Origin: Clostridium saccharobutylicum DSM 13864
Lineage (GTDB): Bacteria; Bacillota; Clostridia; Clostridiales; Clostridiaceae
Direction of reading: 5' to 3'
NCBI RefSeq assembly: GCF_000473995.1
Contig: NC_022571.1
Span: 787,501 to 851,500 of the forward strand
Length of the DNA: 64,000 nt
The notes under the pieces were generated by a model. It saw only the letters and a list, made by a program, of their open reading frames with translations. It ran no database searches and was not told where the DNA came from. Of this stretch, positions 38,533 to 47,714 are shown in pieces. Within the stretch, counting starts at the first letter, position 1, and each line of letters opens with the position of its first letter. Made by a program: the position numbers and the translations under genes.

Positions 38533-39897
38533 ATGAATAAAAAAATATCACCAGCATTAATTTACTTTTTTGGGGCTTTTGGAGGATTCATGTTTGGGTA
38601 TGATATCGGAATAATTAATGGTGCTTTACCTGGAATTAAGACCACGTGGAATATCAATCCATGGTTAGAAGGATTAATTACTTCAGGACTGTTTGCAGGA
38701 GCTATGGTTGGTGCTTCACTAATGGCTACATTAGCAGATTGTTTTGGCCGTCGTAAAATGATTATGTGGAGTGCAATTGTATTTGCAATTGGTGCACTAG
38801 GCTCAGGTATTTCTGGCAGTACAAGCTTTTTGATTGTTTCACGTATTATTTTAGGGGTAGCCGTAGGTGGTGCTTCTGCTTTGGTTCCAATGTATATGGG
38901 AGAAATTAGTCCGGCTGAAACACGTGGAAAGTTATCTGGTTTAAATCAGTTAATGATAACTGTAGGTATGCTTATTGCATATGGTGTAAATTATGCATTT
39001 GTACATGTATTTGAAGGATGGCGTTGGATGCTTGGTGGTGCTATTGTACCAGCTATGGTATTGTTATTTGGAGCATTTTTGTTACCTGAATCTCCAAGAT
39101 TCTTAGTTAGAATTGGGAAAAACGAATTGGCACGACAAGTGTTAAAAACATTACGTTCATCTGAAGAAGCAGAAAGTGAATATAAGTCAATTATTAATTC
39201 AAGTCATTCTGATTCAGGAACATTTAAGGATTTATTTGGTAAGAGAGCTTTACCTGCTGTAGTTGCAGGTTGTGGATTAACATTATTACAACAAATTCAA
39301 GGGGCAAATACAATCTTTTATTACTCATCACAAATTTTAGAGAAAGTTTTTGGTTCAGCAATTGGTGGAGTTGTTAGTACAGTTGGTATTGGTGTTGTGT
39401 TTGTGTTAGCAACTATTATAACTTTATTGATTGTAGATAAATTTAAACGTCGTAGCCTATTTATGTCAGGATCTATTGGAATGGGAGCATGTCTATTATT
39501 GGTTGGATTAATTTATCCTGCTGCTCAAAGTAATCATGCATGGGCAACTTGGGCTGTATTCTTCTTCATTTGCTTATATGTTATCTTTTATGCATACTCT
39601 TGGGCTGCTGTTACTTGGATTGTAGTTGGAGAATTGTTTCCAAGTAATGTCAGAGGACTTGCTACTGGTATTGCATCAACAGTCAACTGGTTTGGTAATA
39701 TTTTAGTTGCTTTATTCTTCCCAGTATTACTTCAAACAGTAGGTTTATCTGTAATATTCTTTGGTTTTGCTGCAATTTGCGTTTTAGGATTTCTATTTGC
39801 AAAATATGTTCTTTATGAAACAAAGGGAAAATCATTGGAAGAAATTGAAACATATTTGGACAATCGTTCTGCTGGAAAAGTTGTTGGATTAGATTAA
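38533..39897 (+). CDS. Sugar:H+ symporter (AraE/XylE-type, MFS sugar porter)
   Basis: A 454-aa, 12-helix member of the sugar porter family. The start is ATG 38533, 9-10 nt after AAGGAGGA. Diagnostic motifs are GFMFGYDIGIINGALPG, ADCFGRRKM, the GEISPAETRGKLSG segment, PESPRFL, QQIQGANTIFYY and the C-terminal YETKGKSLEEIE. Location after the arabinose kinase gene points to L-arabinose or xylose import, a second uptake route beside the ABC system. Confidence 0.9.
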   Translation: MNKKISPALIYFFGAFGGFMFGYDIGIINGALPGIKTTWNINPWLEGLITSGLFAGAMVGASLMATLADCFGRRKMIMWSAIVFAIGALGSGISGSTSFLIVSRIILGVAVGGASALVPMYMGEISPAETRGKLSGLNQLMITVGMLIAYGVNYAFVHVFEGWRWMLGGAIVPAMVLLFGAFLLPESPRFLVRIGKNELARQVLKTLRSSEEAESEYKSIINSSHSDSGTFKDLFGKRALPAVVAGCGLTLLQQIQGANTIFYYSSQILEKVFGSAIGGVVSTVGIGVVFVLATIITLLIVDKFKRRSLFMSGSIGMGACLLLVGLIYPAAQSNHAWATWAVFFFICLYVIFYAYSWAAVTWIVVGELFPSNVRGLATGIASTVNWFGNILVALFFPVLLQTVGLSVIFFGFAAICVLGFLFAKYVLYETKGKSLEEIETYLDNRSAGKVVGLD

Positions 39898-39943
39898 TGG
39901 AGTAATGAATAATTACCTATAATTGAATTATTATAAGAAATTG

Positions 39944-39976
39944 TAGAGGCTGAGATAATTTATATCAGCCTCTTTA
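39944..39976 (+). terminator. Terminator after the sugar symporter gene
   Basis: AGAGGCTGA and TCAGCCTCT form a 9-bp stem around an AT loop, followed by TTTAGTT. Confidence 0.75.
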
Positions 39977-40372
39977 GTTGCGTTAAAAATTTATTTTGAT
40001 TAATAATTTGTGTTTTTGGAATATTTAAGAATGAATACAATCAGAAAAGGTGTCATACAATTACATATAAGCAGTAGGCTTAGAAATAGTGTAAAGCTAA
40101 ACAATTAAGAATGAATAAACAATGAACAAATTAAACAAAGATATAACTTTAAAGATATTATTATTTTTGAAGGTTGTGGATTAAGAACTGTTTATGTTGA
40201 TAATGGTGGAATAGTACTTTGTTATTAAATTAAGTATATTGAGAAATAGTAGACGAGTACTTTAATCATATTTAAAAAATGTTAGACAATAATTTTAGTA
40301 TATTATTTTTTGATTGGTGCTAAAGCACTTTGATAAAAAATGTATTTTATGTTAAAATAATAACATAGTCTG
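39977..40372. other. Gap with possible gene remnant
   Basis: Mostly AT-rich. A start-less frame ending at a TAA near 40229 reads FKDIIIFEGCGLRTVYVDNG before GIVLCY, which looks protein-like but has no start or ribosome site. It may be a decayed gene fragment. Confidence 0.25.
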
Positions 40373-40525
40373 ACTTTAAGGATAATTCCAAGAGGAAAGA
40401 TTCAACTAAAAGAAATCGTTCTGAAATACATGAGGGGTTGCCCAAATGATAAGGCGGTAATATAGGATAGAATTATACATACTATCTCTACGTCTTTTGA
40501 CGTGGAGATTTATTTTTAGGGGTAT
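40373..40525 (+). promoter_or_regulatory. Putative structured, attenuated leader of TM1266-hydG
   Basis: The leader holds an intrinsic terminator (stem 40484-40494 with 40499-40509, arms ATCTCTACGTC and GACGTGGAGAT, then TTATTTTTAG) only 57 nt before the gene. GATAG upstream can pair with CTATC, which overlaps the terminator's left arm: a possible antiterminator. Further upstream are G-rich blocks GAGGGGTTGCCC and AAGGCGGTAA, unusual for this AT-rich DNA. It matches no riboswitch class I can recall. Confidence 0.45.
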
Positions 40526-40581
40526 CCCTAAAATAATAAATTAGCTAGTGCTGCTAAGTCTTATTTGAAAGGAATAGTTAT

Positions 40582-40833
40582 ATGGAAACAAGAATTGCAC
40601 TGATTGGAATTATAGTTGAAGATATGAACTCAACAGATAAAATTAATGGTATTTTACATGAATATTCCGAGTATATGGTTGGAAGAATGGGTATACCTTA
40701 TAGGGAGAAAAGTGTAGCAATAATTAGTATTGTTATAGATGCTACTAATGATGTAATAAGCTCATTATCTGGAAAGTTAGGCATGATAAAAGGTATAAAT
40801 GTTAAAACAGTATATTCTAAAACAGGAAAGTAA
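40582..40833 (+). CDS. TM1266-family iron-only hydrogenase system putative regulator
   Basis: An 83-aa single-domain ferredoxin-fold protein of the NikR-C/ACT-like TM1266 family (RIALIGIIVEDMNSTDKINGI, then EYMVGRMGIPYREKSVAIISI). Members are found next to hydrogenase maturation genes; their exact role is not established, though regulation is assumed because the fold resembles ligand-binding domains. It lies 78 bp before hydG and is probably co-transcribed. GAAAGGAATAG precedes the ATG. Confidence 0.88.
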   Translation: METRIALIGIIVEDMNSTDKINGILHEYSEYMVGRMGIPYREKSVAIISIVIDATNDVISSLSGKLGMIKGINVKTVYSKTGK

Positions 40834-40911
40834 CTAATCTAGGAATTTTAATTATTTTAGATAAATAGCTTTAAAATTAATTAAAATTTTAAAAGAAAGA
40901 AGTGTGTAAAA

Positions 40912-42330
40912 ATGTATAACGTAAAATCAAATGTAGCAACAGAATTCATTAGCGATGAGGAAATACTATCAACTCTTGAATTTGCCCAAAAGAACAAAAA
41001 TAATAAAAAATTAATAAATGAAATTTTGGAAAAAGCTAAAGATTGCAAGGGTTTATCTCATAAGGAAGCGGCAGTATTACTAGAATGTGATTTAGAAGAT
41101 GAAACTCAAAAGATGTATAAGCTTGCAAAGGAAATTAAGCAAAGATTTTATGGTAACAGAATAGTAATGTTTGCTCCATTATACCTTTCAAATTATTGTG
41201 TAAATGGATGCACATATTGTCCATATCATCACAAAAATAAGCATATAAGAAGAAAAAAACTTACACAAGAAGAAATTAAGAATGAAGTAATTGCGCTTCA
41301 AGATTTAGGACATAAGAGATTAGCATTAGAAACAGGTGAAGATCCTGTAAATAATCCAATTGAGTATGTACTTGAAAGTATAAAAACAATTTATAGCATA
41401 AAACATAAAAATGGTGCAATAAGAAGAGTTAATGTTAATATTGCAGCAACTACTGTAGAAAATTACGCAAAGCTTAAAGAAGCAGGAATAGGAACATATA
41501 TATTATTCCAAGAAACTTATAATAAGAAAGCATACGAAGAACTTCACCCAACAGGACCAAAGCATGATTATGCTTATCATACTGAAGCTATGGATAGAGC
41601 TATGGATGGAGGAATTGATGATGTTGGAATGGGAGTATTATTTGGATTAAATTTATATAAATATGATTTTGTTGGATTACTTATGCATGCAGAACATTTA
41701 GAAGCAGCTAAGGGAGTTGGACCACATACAATAAGTGTTCCAAGAATAAGACCAGCAGATGATATCAATCCAGATGAGTTTACTAATGCAATTTCTGATG
41801 AGATTTTCCAAAAAATTGTTGCCATACTTAGAATTACAGTACCATACACAGGATTGATAATTTCTACAAGAGAATCACAAAAGACTAGAGAAAAAGTATT
41901 AGAACTTGGTGTTTCTCAAATTAGTGGAGCATCTTGTACAAGTGTTGGTGGATATTCAGAAAAAGAAAAGGAAGAAGACAATTCAGCTCAATTTGATGTT
42001 AATGATGATAGAACATTAGATGAAATTGTGAACTGGTTACTTGAAATGGGGCATATTCCAAGTTTCTGTACTGCATGTTATAGAGAAGGAAGAACAGGGG
42101 ATAGATTTATGACTCTTGTTAAAGCAGGACAAATAGCTAATTGTTGTCAACCAAATGCACTTATGACGTTGAAAGAATATTTAGAAGATTATGCTTCAGA
42201 AGACACAAAGAAAAAAGGTGAAGAAGTTATAAGAAATGAAATTCCAAATATTCCGAATGAAAAAGTCAGAAAAGTTGTTTTAGAGCACCTTGAAGATTTA
42301 AATGAAGGAAAACGTGATTTTAGATTCTAA
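40912..42330 (+). CDS. hydG: [FeFe]-hydrogenase maturase HydG (radical SAM)
   Basis: HydG splits tyrosine to form the CO and CN- ligands of the hydrogenase H-cluster, releasing p-cresol. The 472-aa protein has the radical SAM motif CVNGCTYC (Cys 96, 100, 103) and the C-terminal second-cluster motif beginning CTACYREGRTGDRF and ending in NCC about 25 residues later. hydE and hydF are not in the window. It sits in an operon with the TM1266-type gene and is followed by a terminator. Confidence 0.96.
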   Translation: MYNVKSNVATEFISDEEILSTLEFAQKNKNNKKLINEILEKAKDCKGLSHKEAAVLLECDLEDETQKMYKLAKEIKQRFYGNRIVMFAPLYLSNYCVNGCTYCPYHHKNKHIRRKKLTQEEIKNEVIALQDLGHKRLALETGEDPVNNPIEYVLESIKTIYSIKHKNGAIRRVNVNIAATTVENYAKLKEAGIGTYILFQETYNKKAYEELHPTGPKHDYAYHTEAMDRAMDGGIDDVGMGVLFGLNLYKYDFVGLLMHAEHLEAAKGVGPHTISVPRIRPADDINPDEFTNAISDEIFQKIVAILRITVPYTGLIISTRESQKTREKVLELGVSQISGASCTSVGGYSEKEKEEDNSAQFDVNDDRTLDEIVNWLLEMGHIPSFCTACYREGRTGDRFMTLVKAGQIANCCQPNALMTLKEYLEDYASEDTKKKGEEVIRNEIPNIPNEKVRKVVLEHLEDLNEGKRDFRF

Positions 42331-42352
42331 CAAAAAAATTATATATTTAATG

Positions 42353-42398
42353 GATAGAGAGTATGAGCTTTTAGTTTTATGCTCTCTTTTTTTGTGTT
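42353..42398 (+). terminator. Terminator after hydG
   Basis: AGAGAGTATGAG and the partner TTATGCTCTCT form an imperfect stem followed by TTTTTTTG. Confidence 0.75.
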
Positions 42399-42576
42399 TA
42401 AATTTAAGAATACATTGCAAAAATAGTATAAAATTATTATTCAAACAAATAATAATTTTAGAAATTATCATAAGACTAATAAAAAAATAATTTATATAAT
42501 CATTTTTAAATTTATATAACAATAAGTAAATTAGATTTTTGTATTAGCATTCAGAAAATTAGATGGAGGATTAATA

Positions 42577-43638
42577 ATGAGAATATTTAATAAAATGCTA
42601 ACAATTATTATAGCTTCAATTGTAATGACTACAATGTTTTCAATTTACAGCTCAAATTTGACTAATGCTAATTCACAAGTCGTTGAAGGAAAACCTGTAA
42701 GTGTAGCCGTTTTGTTTTATAGATTTAATAATGAACCGTATGTTTCCTTATTAAGACAAAATTTTGAAGAAATTCAAATAGAAAATAAAGATAAAGTGAA
42801 ATTTACTTTTTATGATGGCGAAGATAATCAAGCTATACAAAATAGAAGTATCGATAAATTACTTGAAAGCAGAGATGCGGACATTATCTTCTTAGATTTA
42901 GTTGATACAAAAAATGTTCAAGAAATTATTAATAAAATTAAAGAAAACAATATTCCAGTAGTTATTTTTCATAGGGAACCATTAAATATTGAATCTGTTA
43001 AATCCTATAATAAGGCTTTTTATGTAGGTGGAAATCCAGAGGAAGCTGGCAGATTGGAAGGGAAAATTATTATAGATGCATGGAATAAGGAAAAAGAAAT
43101 TATAGATAGAAATGGTGATAATATAATGCAATATGTTATGTTATTTGGAGAACGTGATAATTTAGATGCAATTGGAAGAACTAGATATTCATTATCAGCA
43201 ATTCATGATGCAGGAATAAACACAGAGGAAATTGCGTTGAAAGTTTGCAATTGGGATGAAAATTTAGCTGAAAATACTATTAAGACAATATTTTTGCAAC
43301 AAGGAAATAAAATAGAAACAATAATTTCGAATAATGATTCAATGGCAATAGGAGCAATTAAAGCATTGCAAAAGTATGGATATAATGAAGGAGATAAAGT
43401 GAAAACTATACCAGTTGTTGGAGTTGATGCAATACCACAAGCACAAGAATTTATAAAAAAAGGATATATGGCAGGTTCAGTTCTTCAGGATGCTACGGCT
43501 ATGGTTAAAGCAGTTTATACAATTGGTATGAACTTAGTTCATGATAGACTTCCACTTGATGGGACTGTATATAAAGTTGATGATACAGGAGTTGCAATTA
43601 GAATTCCTTACAAAGAATATACAGATAATTTATTATAA
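42577..43638 (+). CDS. Orphan sugar-binding protein (MglB/galactose-binding type)
   Basis: A 353-aa type-I periplasmic binding protein resembling galactose/glucose-binding MglB (VSVAVLFYRFNNEPYVSLLR, NIPVVIFHREP, YVGGNPEEAGRLEG, SNNDSMAIGAIKAL, VPVVGVDAIPQA). The N-terminal 30 residues form a signal peptide or anchor without a lipobox Cys, unlike the transport binding proteins in this window. No permease or ATPase gene is adjacent. It may serve a chemoreceptor or sensor, or a transporter encoded elsewhere. ATGGAGGATT precedes the ATG. Confidence 0.82.
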   Translation: MRIFNKMLTIIIASIVMTTMFSIYSSNLTNANSQVVEGKPVSVAVLFYRFNNEPYVSLLRQNFEEIQIENKDKVKFTFYDGEDNQAIQNRSIDKLLESRDADIIFLDLVDTKNVQEIINKIKENNIPVVIFHREPLNIESVKSYNKAFYVGGNPEEAGRLEGKIIIDAWNKEKEIIDRNGDNIMQYVMLFGERDNLDAIGRTRYSLSAIHDAGINTEEIALKVCNWDENLAENTIKTIFLQQGNKIETIISNNDSMAIGAIKALQKYGYNEGDKVKTIPVVGVDAIPQAQEFIKKGYMAGSVLQDATAMVKAVYTIGMNLVHDRLPLDGTVYKVDDTGVAIRIPYKEYTDNLL

Positions 43639-43685
43639 TCAAAAGTATTGATTATAATAAATATATATTTAATAAAAATAATTTT

Positions 43686-43734
43686 AGTAGTATAATCTAT
43701 TTAATATAAGCTATATTAAATAGATTATACTACT
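43686..43734. other. Perfect 23-bp hairpin upstream of carbonic anhydrase
   Basis: Two perfect 23-nt arms (43686-43708 and 43712-43734, the first beginning AGTAGTATAATCTATTTAA) with a 3-nt loop. There is no T-tract after it, and it ends 20 bp before the start codon, next to the ribosome site TAGGGGGG. Confidence 0.6.
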
Positions 43735-43754
43735 ATTGGCTAGGGGGGCGTAAA

Positions 43755-44321
43755 ATGAGTAGGTTAGAAGAAATACTAGAATATAATGAAAAGTTTGTAA
43801 GTGAAAATGAATATGAGCAATATGTTACAAGCAAAAATCCTAAGAAAAAAATGGCTATATTATCTTGCATGGATGCAAGATTAACAGAATTATTACCAAA
43901 GGCTATGAATATAAAAAATGGTGATGCTAAGATAATAAAAGATGCTGGTGCAACTGTTATGCATCCTTTTGGAGGAGTTACAAGAAGTATAATAGTAGCA
44001 ATATACGAATTTGGAGCAGAAGATGTATTTGTAGTAGGACATCATGGTTGCGGAATGAGTAATTTAGATACAAAAAGCATAGTGAACAAAATGATAGAGA
44101 GAGGTATAGATAAAGAAACTATATCAATGTTAAATAATGCAGGTATTGATGTTGAAGGATGGCTTCATGGATTTGAATCAGTTGAAGATTCAATAAGAGA
44201 AAGTGTGAGAGCAATAAAGAATCATCCGCTAATTCCTAAAGATATAAGAGTACATGGATTAATAATGGATTCAGAAACAGGAAAAATAGATATAGTAATA
44301 AATGGAGATGAGGTACATTAA
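43755..44321 (+). CDS. Beta-class carbonic anhydrase
   Basis: Hydrates CO2 to bicarbonate. The 188-aa protein has the zinc ligands and dyad of the clostridial beta class: Cys38 and Asp40-x-Arg42 in SCMDARL, then HHGCGM supplying His and the second Cys. It is the short form typical of anaerobes. TAGGGGGGCG is the ribosome site. It stands alone, preceded by a perfect hairpin. Confidence 0.9.
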   Translation: MSRLEEILEYNEKFVSENEYEQYVTSKNPKKKMAILSCMDARLTELLPKAMNIKNGDAKIIKDAGATVMHPFGGVTRSIIVAIYEFGAEDVFVVGHHGCGMSNLDTKSIVNKMIERGIDKETISMLNNAGIDVEGWLHGFESVEDSIRESVRAIKNHPLIPKDIRVHGLIMDSETGKIDIVINGDEVH

Positions 44322-44460
44322 ATTTCTGCCATAAAAATTTCTCCATTCATCAAATTAGAATAATTTTAATATGTACAATTATTTCAGTAATATACATAAA
44401 TTCAAGAAATATAAAAGTAGAATACACATTACATAATTTAAAATAAAAATTAATGCATTT

Positions 44461-44492
44461 TAATAGGCGGCTTAAATTTAAGTCGCCTATTG
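44461..44492. terminator. Hairpin between convergent carbonic anhydrase and Met/Asn-rich genes
   Basis: AATAGGCGGCTTAAA and TTTAAGTCGCCTATT pair with one mismatch. T-tracts are weak on both sides, but its place between two convergent genes suggests a shared terminator. Confidence 0.55.
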
Positions 44493-44501
44493 GAATTCCA
44501 A

Positions 44502-44915
44502 TTATCTTTTTGAATTAGAAGATCTATTAGAATTCATATTCATATTGGGTCTATTTGTCATATTCATATTGCCCATATTATTTTGATTGTTCATTAACAT
44601 GCTTAGAATAGGATTTATATTACCCATGTTCATATTAGGGTTCATATTCATGTTATTCATATTTGAGCTATTAGTATTTGAATTGTTCATATTGGGTGTG
44701 TTTGACATATTCATATTGCCCATATTATTTTGATTGCCCATTAACATACTGAATAAAGGATTATTCATCATATTTGCATTCATTCCACCACCAAGGCTTC
44801 CCATAAGCATATTTAATAAAGGGTTCATTCCGTTACCATTAGGCATTGTATTACCGTTCATTCCACCCATACCAGGGAAAAGAGATCCAAGTAGCATATT
44901 TAATAAAGGATTCAT
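44502..44915 (-). CDS. Met/Asn-rich repetitive protein of unknown function
   Basis: A 137-aa protein that is mostly Met, Asn, Gly and Ser. It has at least four partial repeats of NPLLNMLMGS type (NPLLNMLLGSLFPG, NPLLNMLMGSLGGG, NPLFSMLMGNQNNMGN, NPILSMLMNNQNNMGN), each a short hydrophobic segment followed by an Asn/Met-rich linker, and a basic end (RSSNSKR). AGGTG precedes the ATG, and the frame is free of stops in repetitive DNA, so it is probably real. No family is recognised. Metal binding by Met clusters, a coat or matrix role, or self-assembly are guesses only. Confidence 0.6.
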   Translation of the reverse strand: MNPLLNMLLGSLFPGMGGMNGNTMPNGNGMNPLLNMLMGSLGGGMNANMMNNPLFSMLMGNQNNMGNMNMSNTPNMNNSNTNSSNMNNMNMNPNMNMGNINPILSMLMNNQNNMGNMNMTNRPNMNMNSNRSSNSKR

Positions 44916-45248
44916 TTTAACACCTCATTGTTATTTGTACTTAATATAATCTATTATACTTTAGGCTAAAACGATACATAAAATTAAAAGTAATTATAAT
45001 TTTAAGAGAATTATAATGTCTGTTCATAATTCGAATTAATAAATTTAAAAGTCAAGTTATACTTTTTAGTAACATATTCTTAAAATTAATAATAAATTTA
45101 GGACATTGTTAAATTATAAAGTAATGGGAATAATTCGATAGATTGTAACTATATGTGAAAGTGTAGTATTATATAGAATGGATGTTAAAAGTATAAAATC
45201 AAATTTTACACAAAAATGCAATATTTGGTTTATAGGAGGGGATTTATA
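44916..45248. other. Intergenic region between divergent genes
   Basis: A 333-bp AT-rich region separating the Met/Asn-rich gene and the FIST gene, so it must hold two promoters. I see no clear palindrome or repeat in it. Confidence 0.4.
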
Positions 45249-46337
45249 GTGAGAGATTATATTGGAATAGGACTTAGTGATGATATAAAAGAATCAGTAG
45301 AACAAGCTACAGATGGACTTATGCATCCTAAAGTAATTTTTGTTTTTGCAGAGTATAGTAAATTTGAAGAAGCTATATGTTTAATGCAAGAAAAGTATCC
45401 TAACACTCCCATTGTAGGGACAACAGGTTATTGTTTTGCGAATAAAAATATAATAAGAAACAATATTGTTATATGGGCAATAAATGAGGGAATAGATGTT
45501 GAAGTGGGTGTTCTGGAAAATATTTCAAAGTTTCCAATAAAGGATATTAAATCTTTGGAAGAAAATATAGGAAAAATCAATGCGGGAAATGATAATACAG
45601 TTTGCATAGAATTTTGTACTGGAGCTGAAGAAAAGATAGTATCAACAATTAATTCAGCAATAAGCAAAAAGAATATACCTTTAATTGGAGGGACGTCACA
45701 AGGCGCTAATGATAAAGGAATCAAATGCGTATCATTAAATGGAAAGGTTTATTTAGATACATGTGTATATGCATTAATAAAGAATCTAAATGGCAAAATA
45801 AAAACTTATAGTGAAAATATTTATAAAGAAAAAAGCGGAAATTTTATTGCAACTAAAGTTGATGTTCAAAATAGAAGAATTTTAGAGTTAAATGGAAAAA
45901 AAGCAGGACAAGTTTACTGCGAAACTTTAGGAATTACAAAGAATCAAATAAATGATTGTGTACTTACTAATCCTCTGGCAAGAGTGATTGGAAAAGAGGA
46001 TTTTGTAATTGCTATTAAGTTAGTAGATGATGAAGATTCATTAAATTGTTATAAGCGAGTAAATCAAAATGATGTTTTAAATATATTAGAATTACAGAAT
46101 TATAAAAAAGCCATACAGAATACATTGGATAGAATAAAAGCAGATTTTGCTAATATTTCTTTCATATTTTCAATAGATTGCATATATAGATTTTTGTTAT
46201 TTGAAAGCATGAATTTTACAAAGGAATATTGTAATATTATGGGATCAATAGGGCAGCATATAGGAATTGTTGGTGAAGGAGAGCAATATATTAATCAACA
46301 TGTCAATCAAACAATGATATGTGTTGTTTTTGAGTAG
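45249..46337 (+). CDS. FIST domain sensory protein
   Basis: A 362-aa cytosolic protein with FIST N and FIST C domains, thought to bind small ligands such as amino acids. The start is GTG 45249 behind GGAGGGGAT. Typical pieces are [48 protein letters not shown] and the FIST C end [15 protein letters not shown]. There are no membrane helices. It is followed within about 10 bp by a soluble chemoreceptor-like gene, which implies that the pair makes one sensing unit. Confidence 0.88.
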   Translation: MRDYIGIGLSDDIKESVEQATDGLMHPKVIFVFAEYSKFEEAICLMQEKYPNTPIVGTTGYCFANKNIIRNNIVIWAINEGIDVEVGVLENISKFPIKDIKSLEENIGKINAGNDNTVCIEFCTGAEEKIVSTINSAISKKNIPLIGGTSQGANDKGIKCVSLNGKVYLDTCVYALIKNLNGKIKTYSENIYKEKSGNFIATKVDVQNRRILELNGKKAGQVYCETLGITKNQINDCVLTNPLARVIGKEDFVIAIKLVDDEDSLNCYKRVNQNDVLNILELQNYKKAIQNTLDRIKADFANISFIFSIDCIYRFLLFESMNFTKEYCNIMGSIGQHIGIVGEGEQYINQHVNQTMICVVFE

Positions 46338-46347
46338 AGGAGAGAGT

Positions 46348-47349
46348 GTGAATATAATGCGTTTCTTATTTAGTAGTAAAAATGAAGATGAAAGCAATAA
46401 AAATATTAAGTTGGAAGATAAATTTAAAGTAAAAGAAGAAACTAATTTAAGCGAAGAAATTTATCCGATTACATATTCTATTAACTATTTAAAGAATAGA
46501 ACTTATGATTTAATAAAGGAAGAAAGCAGTACAACAAATGAAATAAAAAAAATAGAAGAATCATTTATAGGAGTGAAAAATAAAGCTAAAGAAATAAATA
46601 TATCTGTATCAAGTTTTAATGAACATTTTAATGATATAAAAGTTGTTTCAGATGAATTCAGTAATAGAATGAATAATATATTAAAATGTGTAGAAGAATC
46701 ACAAAAGAAAGTTATGAATTTAAAAGATAGTTCTAAATCAGTAGAGGAAAGTTTTAAAATTATTGAAAATACATTTGAACAATTTAAAAAATCATACGTA
46801 ACAATAAAAGAGTATACAACAAGCATTATTGATATAGCTGATCAAACGAATTTATTAGCTTTAAATGCATCTATAGAGGCAGCAAGAGCAGGTGAGCAAG
46901 GAAAAGGATTTGCAGTTGTTGCAGAAGAAGTGAAGGATTTATCAGGTGAAATTAAGGAACTGGTAAATGGTGTTAATACAAGTATGGATAATGTTGAGAA
47001 TGATACCAAGCAGCTAAATATATCTCTTCAAAATTCACAGAGTGCATTAAATGAAAGTTATGAAAATGTAAATGATACAGAAGAGATTTTTGATGAAATA
47101 AAAGTAAATGTAAATGGCGTTAGTGATATTAATGAAAAAATTTCGAATGCTATAAATAATTCTAATTTAGAAATAAAAAATATAAGTAATAATATAGAAC
47201 ATTCAACTAAATACTATGATAGAGTAACATCTGATATTAACAATCTAAATACTCAACTTACTCACAAGGGAATAATTTTTGAGGATATTAATAATTTCCT
47301 AGAACAGATGAATCCATTGATAAATAGCATAGTAGAAAAACATGAATAG
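46348..47349 (+). CDS. Soluble methyl-accepting chemotaxis-like protein
   Basis: A 333-aa protein without membrane helix or HAMP. The N-terminal 70 residues are polar; the rest is a helical hairpin with the signalling tip [20 protein letters not shown], then [17 protein letters not shown] (about 165-201), which contacts CheA/CheW. GTG 46348 lies 5-6 nt from AGGAG; ATG 46357 is an alternative. With no sensor domain of its own, it probably takes its input from the FIST protein encoded immediately upstream. Confidence 0.85.
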   Translation: MNIMRFLFSSKNEDESNKNIKLEDKFKVKEETNLSEEIYPITYSINYLKNRTYDLIKEESSTTNEIKKIEESFIGVKNKAKEINISVSSFNEHFNDIKVVSDEFSNRMNNILKCVEESQKKVMNLKDSSKSVEESFKIIENTFEQFKKSYVTIKEYTTSIIDIADQTNLLALNASIEAARAGEQGKGFAVVAEEVKDLSGEIKELVNGVNTSMDNVENDTKQLNISLQNSQSALNESYENVNDTEEIFDEIKVNVNGVSDINEKISNAINNSNLEIKNISNNIEHSTKYYDRVTSDINNLNTQLTHKGIIFEDINNFLEQMNPLINSIVEKHE

Positions 47350-47386
47350 AAAATAAAAAAGTGAATAAACTAAGTTTGGTAAAAAT

Positions 47387-47420
47387 AAGAGCTAAGAATT
47401 ATAATCTTGGTTCTTTTTTA
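47387..47420 (+). terminator. Terminator after the FIST/chemoreceptor pair
   Basis: AAGAGCTAAGA (47387-47397) pairs at all 11 positions (two G-U) with TCTTGGTTCTT (47405-47415), followed by TTTTTA. The remaining sequence to 47714 is AT-rich with no gene seen. Confidence 0.75.
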
Positions 47421-47714
47421 CGTTGCTGGTATCAAAATGAAGAAGTATTATATATTGTAGTTGATGTAATTTATTGATTATAAATAATTTTTTTATTCTT
47501 TAGAAAATTATAAGGCAGTTAAATTTGTGTATAACTTTTGAAATTAGTAGAAAAACATAGACTGAGAAGCAGATTTTCTTATTTTATAATAAAAATGCAA
47601 TATTACTGTAATTAAAATAGAAAAATATAAAACATATTTTAAAGTATGTTTAATTTTATTTATATCAAATAATTAATATAAAAAGTACATATTTAATAAG
47701 TTTAGGAGTATTTT

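Noticed and set aside
40131..40229. Protein-like frame ending GGIVLCY before hydG leader
   Set aside because: No start codon or ribosome site, and the frame is closed upstream by a stop after about 35 codons. Kept only as a possible remnant.
42298..42522. Reading frames on both strands around the hydG terminator
   Set aside because: They are created by the AT-rich terminator hairpin and gap; no ribosome site or domain.
44734..44949. 71-codon frame opposite the Met/Asn-rich gene
   Set aside because: Antisense shadow of repetitive DNA; the minus-strand frame has the better ribosome site.
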